From the NCBI GenBank assembly GCA_009930305.1, contig RZYM01000002.1, positions 186,001 through 250,000 of the forward strand: 64,000 nucleotides of DNA, read 5' to 3'. Within the stretch, counting starts at the first letter, position 1, and each line of letters opens with the position of its first letter. Positions 43,458-52,425 of this stretch are shown here, piece by piece. The position numbers and the translations under genes were made by a program. The notes under the pieces were generated by a model. It worked only from the letters and a program-made list of their open reading frames with translations. It was not told where the DNA came from and ran no database searches. This DNA comes from Bacteroidia bacterium. Its GTDB lineage: Bacteria; Bacteroidota; Bacteroidia; Bacteroidales; Paludibacteraceae.

Positions 43458-44540
43458 ATGATTACTATGCGACCTTCCTCACCTGCATCATTAATATTGG
43501 ACAATGGTGCCGTATTCCATGGATATTCCTTCGGGTACAAAAAATCAACCGCCGGCGAGGTGGTTTTCAACACTGCAATGTCTGGGTACCCGGAAAGTCT
43601 TACTGACCCCTCTTACTCAGGTCAAATATTAACTTTTACATTTCCACTTATTGGAAATTATGGGGTTCCCTCTACAAATATTTCAAATGGTATTTCCGAT
43701 TTTCTTGAATCAGAAAAAATACATACTTCGGGAATTGTTATGTCTGATTATTCATTTGAATATTCACATTGGAATGCAAAACAAAGTTTACAAGATTGGC
43801 TTGAGTCTAATAAAATTCCCGGCATTTACGGGATTGATACTCGCGAGTTAACCAAAATATTACGTAACGAAGGATCTATGAAAGGCAAAATCATCATTGA
43901 TGGTGATAAGGATATAGATTTTGTTGATCCTAATATAGAAAATCAGGTTGCAAAGGTATCATGCAAAGAAGTTATTGAGTACAACAATTCAGGCAAGACA
44001 GTTGTGATGATAGATTGCGGAGTTAAACACAATATTATACGATGCCTACTAAAACGTGGAGTTAAACTAATCCGAGTACCTTGGGATTACGACTACAATT
44101 CGATGCAATTTGATGCACTATTTATTTCAAATGGACCAGGCGATCCAAATACATGTGCCAAGACAATTGCAAACATTCAAAAGACTATGCAAAGCGGTAA
44201 ACCGATTTTTGGAATTTGTATGGGCAATCAATTGTTATGTAAGGCAGGAGGAGCCGAAACTTACAAGTTAAAATACGGACACAGAAGTCATAACCAACCG
44301 GTTAGAGAAGTTGGAACTAATCGTTGTTTTATAAGCTCACAAAACCACGGATACGCAGTTGACGACAATACTCTAAGTAAAGATTGGGAAGTTCTTTTTG
44401 AGAATTTGAACGATCATACAAATGAGGGAATCAGACATAAGACGATGCCATGGTTTTCGGCTCAATTTCACCCTGAAGCAGCAAGTGGTCCTACCGATAC
44501 TGAATTTTTATTCGATAATTTTTTACAAATGATAAAGTAA
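43458..44540 (+). CDS. carA: Carbamoyl-phosphate synthase small subunit
   Basis: 360 residues. The N-terminal CarA-specific domain (LDNGAVFHGYSFG, GEVVFNTAMSGYPESLTDPSY) is followed by a class I glutamine amidotransferase with nucleophile loop FGICMGNQLL and the FHPEAASGP His-Glu pair. It supplies ammonia to CarB through an internal tunnel for pyrimidine and arginine synthesis. A second ATG lies three codons in. carB follows after 4 bases. Confidence 0.95.
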   Translation: MITMRPSSPASLILDNGAVFHGYSFGYKKSTAGEVVFNTAMSGYPESLTDPSYSGQILTFTFPLIGNYGVPSTNISNGISDFLESEKIHTSGIVMSDYSFEYSHWNAKQSLQDWLESNKIPGIYGIDTRELTKILRNEGSMKGKIIIDGDKDIDFVDPNIENQVAKVSCKEVIEYNNSGKTVVMIDCGVKHNIIRCLLKRGVKLIRVPWDYDYNSMQFDALFISNGPGDPNTCAKTIANIQKTMQSGKPIFGICMGNQLLCKAGGAETYKLKYGHRSHNQPVREVGTNRCFISSQNHGYAVDDNTLSKDWEVLFENLNDHTNEGIRHKTMPWFSAQFHPEAASGPTDTEFLFDNFLQMIK

Positions 44541-44544
44541 AGCC

Positions 44545-47500
44545 ATGTCAAACATGATTTCAAACATAAAAAAAGTATTAGTATTAGGCTCCGGAGCACT
44601 TAAAATAGGCGAAGCAGGAGAGTTTGATTACTCAGGTTCACAGGCTCTTAAGGCATTAAAAGAAGAAGGTATTTTTACTGTACTTATAAACCCAAATATT
44701 GCAACTGTTCAAACATCTGCAGATATTGCAGACCAAATATACTTTTTACCGGTTACACCATTCTTTGTTGAGAAAATCATTCAAAAAGAAAAACCACAAG
44801 GAATATTACTTGCCTTTGGCGGCCAGACAGCTCTAAACTGTGGAGTTGAACTTTACAAAACCGGTATTCTAGAAAAATATAACATTCAGGTATTAGGGAC
44901 TCCGGTACAAGCAATTATTAATACAGAAGATAGAGAGTTGTTTGTTAAAAAGTTAGATGAGATTAATGTTAAAACGATAAATAGTGAGGCGGTCGAAAAT
45001 GGTGACGATGCGCGTAAGGCCGCAGAAAAAATAGGATATCCTGTTATTATAAGAGCTGCTTATGCATTGGGTGGACTTGGCAGCGGATTTTGCAATAACG
45101 AATCCGAGTTAGATGTAATGGTAGAAAAAGCACTATCATTTTCGCCACAAGTTTTGATAGAAAAATCTCTTAAAGGTTGGAAAGAAGTTGAATATGAAGT
45201 AGTAAGAGATCGATTCGACAATTGCGTGACGGTATGCAACATGGAAAACTTCGACCCTCTAGGTATACACACCGGCGAAAGCATAGTTATAGCTCCTTCT
45301 CAAACTTTAAGCAATAGTGAATACCATAAACTTCGCGCACTTGCCATTAAAATAATCAGACACATTGGTATTGTTGGAGAATGTAATGTACAATATGCGC
45401 TTGACCCCGAATCAGAAGATTATCGCGTTATAGAAGTTAATGCTCGTCTAAGTAGGTCATCTGCTCTAGCATCAAAAGCAACAGGATATCCATTAGCTTT
45501 TGTTGCTGCAAAATTAGGTTTAGGCTATGGCTTGTTCGATTTAAAGAATTCAGTTACAAAAGATACTACTGCATTTTTTGAACCTGCACTTGATTATGTA
45601 GTATGTAAAATTCCTCGTTGGGATTTAGGTAAGTTCCACGGAGTTAGCCGTGAGCTTGGTTCAAGCATGAAATCTGTAGGCGAAATAATGGCTATAGGAC
45701 GTAGCTTTGAAGAAGTTATTCAAAAAGGTTTACGAATGATAGGTCAAGGAATGCATGGCTTTGTTGCTAATAAAGAATTAGTTATTTCTGATATAGACAA
45801 AGCCTTACACGAACCCACAGACAATCGTATTTTTGTAATTTCCAAAGCATTACGTAAAGGCTACACGGTTGATGAAATACATTCCTTGACAATGATTGAC
45901 AAGTGGTTCCTATACAAGTTGAATAATATTGTACAAACCGCTAATGAATTAGAATGCTTACATAGTTATCACAAAATCACTCCTGAAATGATGAAAACAG
46001 CTAAACAACAGGGCTTTTCCGATTTTCAGATAGCGCGCTTAGCAGGTGATAATGAAACAGACTTAGAGCATGCTCTTCTAGAAATAAGAAAGATAAGAAA
46101 ATCAATGAATATTATACCTGTTGTGAAACAGATAGACACACTCGCTGCAGAACATCCGGCTCAAACAAATTATTTATACCTAACTTATAACGGTTGCGCT
46201 AATGATGTTAAATATCTTGGTGACAAGAAGTCTGTAGTTGTGCTTGGTTCAGGTGCATATCGTATCGGTAGTTCGGTTGAATTTGACTGGTGCGGTGTAA
46301 ATGCTCTAAATACAATTAGAAAAGAAGGTTGGCGTTCGGTTATGATTAATTATAATCCTGAAACCGTTTCGACCGATTACGATAGCTGCGATAGATTATA
46401 TTTTGACGAATTATCTTTTGAAAGAGTTTTAGATATTTTGGATTTGGAAAATCCTCATGGTGTTATTGTTTCAACAGGTGGTCAGATTCCTAATAATTTA
46501 GCTATTAGATTAGAATATATGAATGTGCCGATATTAGGCACTTCTGCAAAAAATATTGACAATGCAGAAGATAGGCACAAATTTTCTGCAATGCTCGATA
46601 GAATAGGGGTTGACCAGCCAAGATGGAAAGAATTAGTAAGTTTGGATGATATTAATAAGTTTGTTAATGAAGTAGGTTTTCCTGTCTTAGTTCGTCCCAG
46701 TTATGTTCTATCAGGGGCTGCCATGAATGTATGTTCAAACGAAAGCGAATTAATTGAGTTCTTACAATTAGCAGCAAATGTTTCGAAAAAACATCCTGTA
46801 GTAGTAAGTTCGTTTATTGAACGTGCAAAGGAAATAGAGATGGATGCAGTTGCCGACCATGGCGAAATTATCACATATGCAATTTCAGAACACGTAGAGT
46901 TTGCAGGTGTTCACTCCGGTGATGCAACCATACAATTTCCTCCACAAAAATTGTATCTTGAAACAATGCGTCGCATAAAAAGAATATCAAAACAAATTGC
47001 AAAAGAGCTAAACATTTCAGGTCCTTTCAACATACAATTTTTGGCTCGCAACAACGACATAAAAGTTATTGAATGTAATCTACGCGCATCACGATCATTC
47101 CCCTTTGTCTCTAAAGTCCTGAAAATAAATTTCATCGAACTTGCTACAAAAATAATGCTTGGTATTCATGTTGAAAAGCCAAATAAAAACGCATTTAACC
47201 TAGACTATGTAGGAATAAAAGCCTCACAATTTTCATTCTCCAGATTGCAAAAGGCAGACCCTGTATTAGGAGTTGATATGGCATCAACGGGCGAAGTCGG
47301 ATGCTTAGGTGATGACACTAACGAAGCTATTTTAAAATCAATGCTGTCGGTAGGATACAAAATTCCTGAGAAAAATATCATGCTATCAACAGGTAGTGCA
47401 AAACAAAAAGTAGATATGTTGGATGCTGCACGACTTTTGCAAGAAAATTCATATCATTTATACGCCACAGGAGGAACTCAGAAGTTCTTACAAGATAATG

Positions 47501-47775
47501 GAATTAATGCTGAACGTATTTACTGGCCTAACGAAACTAATAAGCAGCCACAAGCACTCGACTTAATTCGTGAAAAGAAGATTGATTTGGTTGTAAATAT
47601 TCCAAAGGATCTAAGTGCAGACGAACTCGACAACGGATACAAAATCCGGCGAGCTGCAATAGACTTTAATATTCCTCTACTCACAAATCCACGTCTTGCA
47701 TCTGCATTTATAAACGCATTTTGCAATATCAACATCAATAATATTGAAATAAAGAGTTGGTCTGAGTATAAATAA
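44545..47775 (+). CDS. carB: Carbamoyl-phosphate synthase large subunit
   Basis: 1076 residues, full length. Two homologous ATP-grasp halves each open with VLVLGSGALKIGEAGEFDYSG and VVVLGSGAYRIGSSVEFDW. The C-terminal 140 residues form the MGS-type allosteric domain (LYATGGTQKFLQDNGINAERI). It makes carbamoyl phosphate from bicarbonate, ammonia and two ATP. It ends just before a strong terminator. Confidence 0.96.
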   Translation: MSNMISNIKKVLVLGSGALKIGEAGEFDYSGSQALKALKEEGIFTVLINPNIATVQTSADIADQIYFLPVTPFFVEKIIQKEKPQGILLAFGGQTALNCGVELYKTGILEKYNIQVLGTPVQAIINTEDRELFVKKLDEINVKTINSEAVENGDDARKAAEKIGYPVIIRAAYALGGLGSGFCNNESELDVMVEKALSFSPQVLIEKSLKGWKEVEYEVVRDRFDNCVTVCNMENFDPLGIHTGESIVIAPSQTLSNSEYHKLRALAIKIIRHIGIVGECNVQYALDPESEDYRVIEVNARLSRSSALASKATGYPLAFVAAKLGLGYGLFDLKNSVTKDTTAFFEPALDYVVCKIPRWDLGKFHGVSRELGSSMKSVGEIMAIGRSFEEVIQKGLRMIGQGMHGFVANKELVISDIDKALHEPTDNRIFVISKALRKGYTVDEIHSLTMIDKWFLYKLNNIVQTANELECLHSYHKITPEMMKTAKQQGFSDFQIARLAGDNETDLEHALLEIRKIRKSMNIIPVVKQIDTLAAEHPAQTNYLYLTYNGCANDVKYLGDKKSVVVLGSGAYRIGSSVEFDWCGVNALNTIRKEGWRSVMINYNPETVSTDYDSCDRLYFDELSFERVLDILDLENPHGVIVSTGGQIPNNLAIRLEYMNVPILGTSAKNIDNAEDRHKFSAMLDRIGVDQPRWKELVSLDDINKFVNEVGFPVLVRPSYVLSGAAMNVCSNESELIEFLQLAANVSKKHPVVVSSFIERAKEIEMDAVADHGEIITYAISEHVEFAGVHSGDATIQFPPQKLYLETMRRIKRISKQIAKELNISGPFNIQFLARNNDIKVIECNLRASRSFPFVSKVLKINFIELATKIMLGIHVEKPNKNAFNLDYVGIKASQFSFSRLQKADPVLGVDMASTGEVGCLGDDTNEAILKSMLSVGYKIPEKNIMLSTGSAKQKVDMLDAARLLQENSYHLYATGGTQKFLQDNGINAERIYWPNETNKQPQALDLIREKKIDLVVNIPKDLSADELDNGYKIRRAAIDFNIPLLTNPRLASAFINAFCNININNIEIKSWSEYK

Positions 47776-47778
47776 AAC

Positions 47779-47813
47779 AAGCCCCGAAAGCTTTAATCAA
47801 ACTTTCGGGGCTT
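47779..47813. terminator. Bidirectional terminator between carB and ribF
   Basis: A perfect 12-bp GC-rich stem, AAGCCCCGAAAG with CTTTCGGGGCTT, with an 11-base loop. It is flanked by AT-rich tails and lies between two convergent genes. Confidence 0.88.
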
Positions 47814-47834
47814 ATAATATAATTACAAAATATA

Positions 47835-48776
47835 TTATAGTTTTTGTTCAAACCACTTCAAAACAGCTTCTCTATCATCATTAAGTTGTGCTGTCAATTT
47901 TTCAGGCGAATCGAACTTAATCTCTGGACGCAAATAATCAAGAAAAAATACTTTTATTTTTTTATGATATATATCTTGGTTAAAATCAAAAATATTCACT
48001 TCAATGCTCTTAGCTACTGTAACTGTAACAAAGGTAGGTCTAATTCCAATATTAAGCATGCCGTGCAATATTTCTTTTTCTCCTTCCAATTCCACATCTA
48101 CTGCATAAACTCCTTCATGAGGTATTAATTTGCGCACATCATTAATAGCAATATTTGCTGTTGGGAATCCTATTGAACGACCTATCTTATGACCTTGTAC
48201 AATAGTGCCTTCAATATAAAATCGATATCCCAGCCATTCTGATGCTTGATTTATATTTCCTTCTTCAAGGGCTTTACGAATTAACGAAGAACTTATATTT
48301 AATCCATTTCCGGGGAATGGATTTGCTTGTTCTACTTCTATACCATATTTATTTCCACATTCTTTGTAATGAACATAGCCATTTTCACGATCGCAACCAA
48401 AATGATGATCATGACCTACAAGTAAATACTTGGTATTAAGTTTTTCAAATAACACGTGATGCATAAATGAACCAGACGACATCTCAAACATTTTATGATC
48501 AATCTTCAACAAAACACAGATATCAACACCTTGTTTTTCAAGTAATTGCATACGTTCTGCATGTGTAGTTAACAATTTAGGAACGTAATTGGCATGCAAA
48601 CCCTCGCGCGGATGGATAGCAAATGTTACTACAACCGAAGCCAGTGAACGTTTGTGTGCTTCTTTGGTTAATTTGTGCAATAGTGCCACATGGCCTCTGT
48701 GTACACCATCAAAAAAACCGATAGTAACGGCTGATGCGCTACAATCAAAATTAGCTATGTTATCAATTATTTTCAT
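47835..48776 (-). CDS. ribF: Bifunctional riboflavin kinase / FAD synthetase
   Basis: 313 residues. The N-terminal nucleotidyltransferase has TIGFFDGVHRGH and VGHDHHFG. The C-terminal flavokinase domain (about 185-310) has GHKIGRSIGFPTANI and the catalytic Asn/Glu region, ending in FLDYLRPEIKFDSPEKL. It makes FMN and FAD. A -7 box (TATCTTTG, 48785-48792 minus) precedes it. Confidence 0.94.
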   Translation of the reverse strand: MKIIDNIANFDCSASAVTIGFFDGVHRGHVALLHKLTKEAHKRSLASVVVTFAIHPREGLHANYVPKLLTTHAERMQLLEKQGVDICVLLKIDHKMFEMSSGSFMHHVLFEKLNTKYLLVGHDHHFGCDRENGYVHYKECGNKYGIEVEQANPFPGNGLNISSSLIRKALEEGNINQASEWLGYRFYIEGTIVQGHKIGRSIGFPTANIAINDVRKLIPHEGVYAVDVELEGEKEILHGMLNIGIRPTFVTVTVAKSIEVNIFDFNQDIYHKKIKVFFLDYLRPEIKFDSPEKLTAQLNDDREAVLKWFEQKL

Positions 48777-48784
48777 AATGGAGG

Positions 48785-48792
48785 CAAAGATA
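48785..48792 (-). promoter_or_regulatory. Promoter -7 box of ribF
   Basis: TATCTTTG on the minus strand, 8 bases upstream of the ATG, giving a very short 5' leader. Confidence 0.55.
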
Positions 48793-48875
48793 GTGTAAGA
48801 CTAGCGAAAAACAACTTTTAAGCAAAAAAAATAATATGTATCTAAATATCTGCTAGCTATAATTTAACACAAGCC

Positions 48876-49469
48876 TTAAATTATGGCGTTCAAAAACTCC
48901 AGACTCTCATTTGCCTTAGCCAAATGAGTTTGAAATCCGAGAGATTCTGCCGTCTTAATATTTGCAGGTCCGTCATCAATAAACAAGGTCTCTTCTGCTT
49001 TTATTCCGGCATCGTTTATCATATACTCAAATATCCGAGGATCCGGTTTTGTATAATGCACTTCACAAGACAAATAAAACTTATCAAAATATTTATCAAG
49101 ATTATAACGTTCTAACATAACAGGAAAGTGTATAAAATTTGTATTGCTAAGAAGGTATATCATATACTTCTCGCGCAAATTCTTTATAAGTTTCAGCTTC
49201 TCGGCAGGAATATCCAATAAAAACTGAAACCAAGCGTCTTCTATTTGTTTGTCAGAAACAGTCTTTCCGGATAGTTTTCTTACCTCATTACAGAAATCCG
49301 CATTAGACATCAACCCTCTCTCAAAATTCAACATAAAACCAGACTGAGTGTATGGACTAATATACTCCTCAACATTCTCAAAACCTAAATCTTTAAACGA
49401 TTTTACGCACGCCTGCATATCCAAATCAATCAGCACACCACCCATGTCAAACACAATATTTTTTATCAT
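48876..49469 (-). CDS. HAD superfamily hydrolase
   Basis: 197 residues. VFDMGGVLIDLD holds the nucleophile Asp, LLSNTN motif II, and FIDDGPANIKTAESLGF motif IV with metal-ligand Asp residues. The small helical cap is of the HAD-IA type (epoxide hydrolase N-terminal/haloacid-like). It is a likely phosphatase; the substrate is not predictable. It has its own promoter just upstream of tRNA-Met. Confidence 0.85.
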   Translation of the reverse strand: MIKNIVFDMGGVLIDLDMQACVKSFKDLGFENVEEYISPYTQSGFMLNFERGLMSNADFCNEVRKLSGKTVSDKQIEDAWFQFLLDIPAEKLKLIKNLREKYMIYLLSNTNFIHFPVMLERYNLDKYFDKFYLSCEVHYTKPDPRIFEYMINDAGIKAEETLFIDDGPANIKTAESLGFQTHLAKANESLEFLNAII

Positions 49470-49496
49470 TTTCTTTGTAACTTAATAAAAAAAAAT

Positions 49497-49523
49497 TACC
49501 TTTGCCTCCGATTTGCAAAGATA
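49497..49523. promoter_or_regulatory. Divergent promoters of tRNA-Met and the HAD gene
   Basis: TACCTTTG on the plus strand (49497-49504) drives tRNA-Met. TATCTTTG on the minus strand (49516-49523) drives the HAD gene. The two boxes face outward from overlapping regions. Confidence 0.55.
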
Positions 49524-49543
49524 CGTAAAAATATCTCAAGTCA

Positions 49544-49617
49544 GGGCCTATAGCTCAGTTGGTTAGAGCATCGGACTCATAACCCGCAGGTCCTTGGTTC
49601 AAGTCCAAGTGGGCCCA
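49544..49617 (+). tRNA. tRNA-Met (anticodon CAT)
   Basis: 74 nt cloverleaf: acceptor GGGCCTA with TGGGCCC (one G-U pair), D-stem GCTC/GAGC, anticodon loop CTCATAA, T-arm with GGTTCAAGTCC, discriminator A. The CCA end is not encoded (CCT follows). Positions 31/39 (A-C) and 27/43 do not pair. CAT could also be read by lysidine-modified tRNA-Ile2; the body looks more like elongator tRNA-Met. Confidence 0.88.
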
Positions 49618-49622
49618 CCTGC

Positions 49623-49660
49623 AAAGCGGTTGATTTACATCAGCCGCTTTTTTTATTTCA
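49623..49660 (+). terminator. Terminator of tRNA-Met
   Basis: AAGCGGTTGA with TCAGCCGCTT (10 bp including one G-U) followed by seven T, a few bases after the tRNA. Confidence 0.85.
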
Positions 49661-49679
49661 AAGAATCAAATTTTTCCAC

Positions 49680-49712
49680 AAAAAAACCTGACCATAAATG
49701 ATCAGGTTTGTT
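49680..49712 (-). terminator. Terminator of tRNA-Gln
   Basis: On the minus strand AAACCTGA and TCAGGTTT form a stem followed by a T run, directly after tRNA-Gln. Confidence 0.8.
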
Positions 49713-49713
49713 G

Positions 49714-49784
49714 TTGTCTCACGAAGATTCGAACTTCGACAGGCAGAACCAAAAACTGCAGTGCTACCATTACACCATGAGACA
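49714..49784 (-). tRNA. tRNA-Gln (anticodon TTG)
   Basis: 71 nt on the minus strand: acceptor TGTCTCA with TGAGACA, D-arm GGTGTAATGGTAGCAC, anticodon loop TTTTGGT (TTG), T-arm with GTTCGAATC. The U1-A72 closing pair is typical of tRNA-Gln. Position 31/39 is a T-T mismatch. CCA is not encoded. A TATCTTTG promoter box lies at 49815-49822. Confidence 0.9.
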
Positions 49785-49814
49785 ATTACTATTGCGGTTA
49801 TCGCATTTGCGCGG

Positions 49815-49822
49815 CAAAGATA
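49815..49822 (-). promoter_or_regulatory. Promoter -7 box of tRNA-Gln
   Basis: TATCTTTG on the minus strand, 30 bases upstream of the tRNA. Confidence 0.55.
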
Positions 49823-49858
49823 ATACAAATTCCTAAAAATTGCGCAAAATCTTATCTT

Positions 49859-51148
49859 TTATTTTGCTGTCAGTAAAAAATAATTCTTTTTACCTTTCTG
49901 TAATAGAATATATTTACCATTAAGCAAATTCGTCTCATCAAATACTATATCAGCATTTGCTACCTTCTCTTTATTGATAAAGAAACCACCATTCTGAACC
50001 AACTTACGCATCTCACCTTTAGATTCGAAAACTGATGCTTTTTCAGTCAAAATATCAACAAATTTAAGTCCTAAATTTTCTGACAAAGCAATATCAAAAC
50101 GTGGAACTCCGTCAAAAACAGATAGTAAGGTATCATCATCCAAACGACGTAAAGTCTCAGAAGTACTTCCTCCAAACAAGATTGAAGATGCCTCAACAGC
50201 CATATCATAATCTCCTTTTGAATGAACCATGATAGTTACTTCTTGAGCTAAACGTTTTTGCAAGATGCGCAAATGCGGAGCTGTCTTATGTTCTTCAACT
50301 AACGATTCTATCTCCTCACGTGTCAATGATGTGAATATCTTAATATATTTTTCCGCATCATCATCACTAACATTTAACCAAAACTGATAAAACTTATATG
50401 GAGATGTATAACGTCTGTCCAACCACACATTACCACTTTCTGTTTTACCAAACTTACCGCCATCAGCCTTAGTTATAAGCGGACATGTTAAAGCAAATGC
50501 ACTACCTCCCAATTTTCTACGAATAAGTTCCGTACCGGTAGTAATGTTGCCCCATTGATCCGAACCTCCAAGTTGTAATTTACAATTCTTGGTTTCGTAC
50601 AAATGCATAAAATCGTATCCTTGTAATAACTGATATGTAAATTCCGTAAATGACAAACCATCACTTGCTTCACCATTAAGACGCTTTTGTACAGATTCCT
50701 TTGCCATCATATAATTAACCGTGATGTGCTTTCCTATTTCACGAGCAAAATCAAGGAAAGAAAAACCCTTCATCCAATCATAATTATTTACCATTTCAGC
50801 CTTATTTGGAGCTTCTCCGGTAAAATCAAGAAAATGAGATAATTGCTTTTTTATAGCTTCTTCATTACGACGAAGTGTTGCCTCATCAAGCAAGTTACGT
50901 TCAGCACTTTTGCCGGATGGATCGCCTATCATTCCCGTTGCTCCGCCAATCAAAGCCAATGGTTTATGTCCGCAATGCTGAAAGTGGCGCAACATCATCA
51001 CACCACATAAATGGCCTATATGTAATGAATCCGCAGTTGGGTCTATCCCCAAATATGCAGTTGTCATTTCTTTTTGTAATTGTTCTTCAGTACCCGGCAT
51101 GATGCTATGCAACATACCTCTCCATTTAATTTCTTCTACAAAATTCAT
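49859..51148 (-). CDS. tyrS: Tyrosyl-tRNA synthetase
   Basis: 429 residues, class [13 protein letters not shown] is the HIGH motif, [17 protein letters not shown] the tyrosine site, KFGKTESGN the KMSKS counterpart (KFGKT). A C-terminal S4-like RNA-binding domain (about 360-429) is present. It is the last gene of a unit with tadA and a small RHH-like gene; only one base separates it from tadA. Confidence 0.95.
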   Translation of the reverse strand: MNFVEEIKWRGMLHSIMPGTEEQLQKEMTTAYLGIDPTADSLHIGHLCGVMMLRHFQHCGHKPLALIGGATGMIGDPSGKSAERNLLDEATLRRNEEAIKKQLSHFLDFTGEAPNKAEMVNNYDWMKGFSFLDFAREIGKHITVNYMMAKESVQKRLNGEASDGLSFTEFTYQLLQGYDFMHLYETKNCKLQLGGSDQWGNITTGTELIRRKLGGSAFALTCPLITKADGGKFGKTESGNVWLDRRYTSPYKFYQFWLNVSDDDAEKYIKIFTSLTREEIESLVEEHKTAPHLRILQKRLAQEVTIMVHSKGDYDMAVEASSILFGGSTSETLRRLDDDTLLSVFDGVPRFDIALSENLGLKFVDILTEKASVFESKGEMRKLVQNGGFFINKEKVANADIVFDETNLLNGKYILLQKGKKNYFLLTAK

Positions 51149-51149
51149 C

Positions 51150-51587
51150 TTATCTTTTATCTTTAAAAAAACGTTTCATTAATTCAGAACATTCATCAGC
51201 CATAAGCCCGGCCAAAACTTCTGTTTTAGGATGTAGGGCTGTAGGGGCTTTCTGTGTATAACCGAACTTAGGTTCTGATGCCCCATATACCAATCTCGAA
51301 ATTTTTGTCCACGACATAGCACCGGCACACATCACACAAGGCTCAACAGTAACATATATTGTGCAATCAATCAAATATTTAGCACCAAGTGTTCCGGAAG
51401 CTGCCGTTAAGGCCTGCATTTCTGCATGAGCTGTTGCATCTTCCAAGGTTTCTGTTAAATTATGTCCTCGTCCTATAACCCTATTCTGTTGCACAACAAT
51501 AGCTCCAATAGGCACTTCCCCGGCTTCAAAAGCAGTCTTAGCTTCTATCAAAGCTAATTTCATGAAATAATTATCATCGTACATCAT
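51150..51587 (-). CDS. tadA: tRNA-specific adenosine deaminase
   Basis: About 145 residues. The zinc and catalytic motifs TAHAEMQAL and PCVMCAGAM are intact. It deaminates A34 of tRNA-Arg to inosine. The ATG at 51585-51587 overlaps the upstream stop codon (TGATG), so translation is coupled; an upstream TTG in frame is less likely. Confidence 0.92.
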   Translation of the reverse strand: MMYDDNYFMKLALIEAKTAFEAGEVPIGAIVVQQNRVIGRGHNLTETLEDATAHAEMQALTAASGTLGAKYLIDCTIYVTVEPCVMCAGAMSWTKISRLVYGASEPKFGYTQKAPTALHPKTEVLAGLMADECSELMKRFFKDKR

Positions 51588-51796
51588 CAATCGAATAATG
51601 TTGGGGAATCCTCTTCCAATTTTTTTATTACAGTTATCATCAAAGCTTCGCGCACAAACTTCGATTTACATTTTACTTTGTACTTTTTGATATACCGCTC
51701 TAGAGCATCCATCTCCTTGTCATTCAGCATAAAGCTTATGCTATGACTGCGTTTCATCTTCCTAGTCCTTGGTATTGAATTTTTATTGGCCGGCAT
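51587..51796 (-). CDS. Small basic protein, ribbon-helix-helix-like
   Basis: About 69 residues. A basic N-terminus (NSIPRTRKMKRSHSI) is followed by a short strand (SISFMLNDKEMDALERYIKKYKVKCKSKFVREALMITVIKKLEED) with the strand-helix-helix pattern of RHH/CopG-like DNA-binding proteins. The frame extends upstream to an ATG at 51838, but that overlaps the -7 box (51828-51835), so the ATG at 51794-51796 is chosen. It is first in the operon with tadA and tyrS. Function is unknown. Confidence 0.65.
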   Translation of the reverse strand: MPANKNSIPRTRKMKRSHSISFMLNDKEMDALERYIKKYKVKCKSKFVREALMITVIKKLEEDSPTLFD

Positions 51797-51827
51797 TTTA
51801 AAGTCGCGAATACTTATTTTTGAACTA

Positions 51828-51835
51828 CAAAAGTA
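51828..51835 (-). promoter_or_regulatory. Promoter -7 box of the RHH-tadA-tyrS operon
   Basis: TACTTTTG on the minus strand, 31 bases upstream of the chosen start. Confidence 0.55.
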
Positions 51836-51953
51836 CATAGTTTTTTGGGATACAGCAATTCAAATCGATTAATATTTGCATATCAAGTGATTAACAGAAC
51901 TCGCGTACTTAACATTTCCAAGCGCAAGCGCTGTTTTAATAGAAATTTATATG

Positions 51954-51961
51954 TACTTTTG
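51954..51961 (+). promoter_or_regulatory. Promoter -7 box of the yraN-like gene
   Basis: TACTTTTG, 33 bases upstream of the ATG at 51995. A 12-base hairpin-forming palindrome (AGCGCAAGCGCT, 51921-51932) lies about 20 bases upstream and could be an operator. Confidence 0.5.
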
Positions 51962-51994
51962 AGGCGTTTTAACCACTTAATTCTTATTTACATC

Positions 51995-52363
51995 ATGGCT
52001 GAACATAATAAACTCGGCACGGACGGAGAAAAAGCTGCTGTCAATTATTTACAATCAAACGGATACACTATTCTACATACCAATTGGCGATGCGGACATC
52101 TTGAGCTGGACATAATCGCTGAGAATAATCAATTTCTCATAATAATAGAGGTTAAAACACGTAGTAGTACCAGATTTATCTTACCACAAGATGCTGTTAC
52201 TCATACAAAAATAAGGCATATTGTAAATGCAGCACAGGGTTATATTCACCAATACGGCATCACAAAAGACGTACGTTTCGATATTATGGCTTTAATACCG
52301 GGCGAGCATGGCGGATACAGTATCGACCATATTAAAGATGCATTTATGAGTCCTGTTTGGTAA
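51995..52363 (+). CDS. YraN/UPF0102 family nuclease-like protein
   Basis: 122 residues. NKLGTDGEKAAVNYLQSNGYTILHTNWRCGHLELDIIAENNQFLIIIEVKTRSS contains the E-x-D and E-V-K residues of a PD-(D/E)xK-like nuclease core, intact. Function in vivo is unknown. The frame continues 50 codons upstream across the promoter, so the ATG at 51995 is chosen. Confidence 0.85.
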   Translation: MAEHNKLGTDGEKAAVNYLQSNGYTILHTNWRCGHLELDIIAENNQFLIIIEVKTRSSTRFILPQDAVTHTKIRHIVNAAQGYIHQYGITKDVRFDIMALIPGEHGGYSIDHIKDAFMSPVW

Positions 52364-52425
52364 TTATTGGTTTTATAATATTATGGCTGATGCAAAATTT
52401 GTGTTTATCGATATATATTTGTTAT

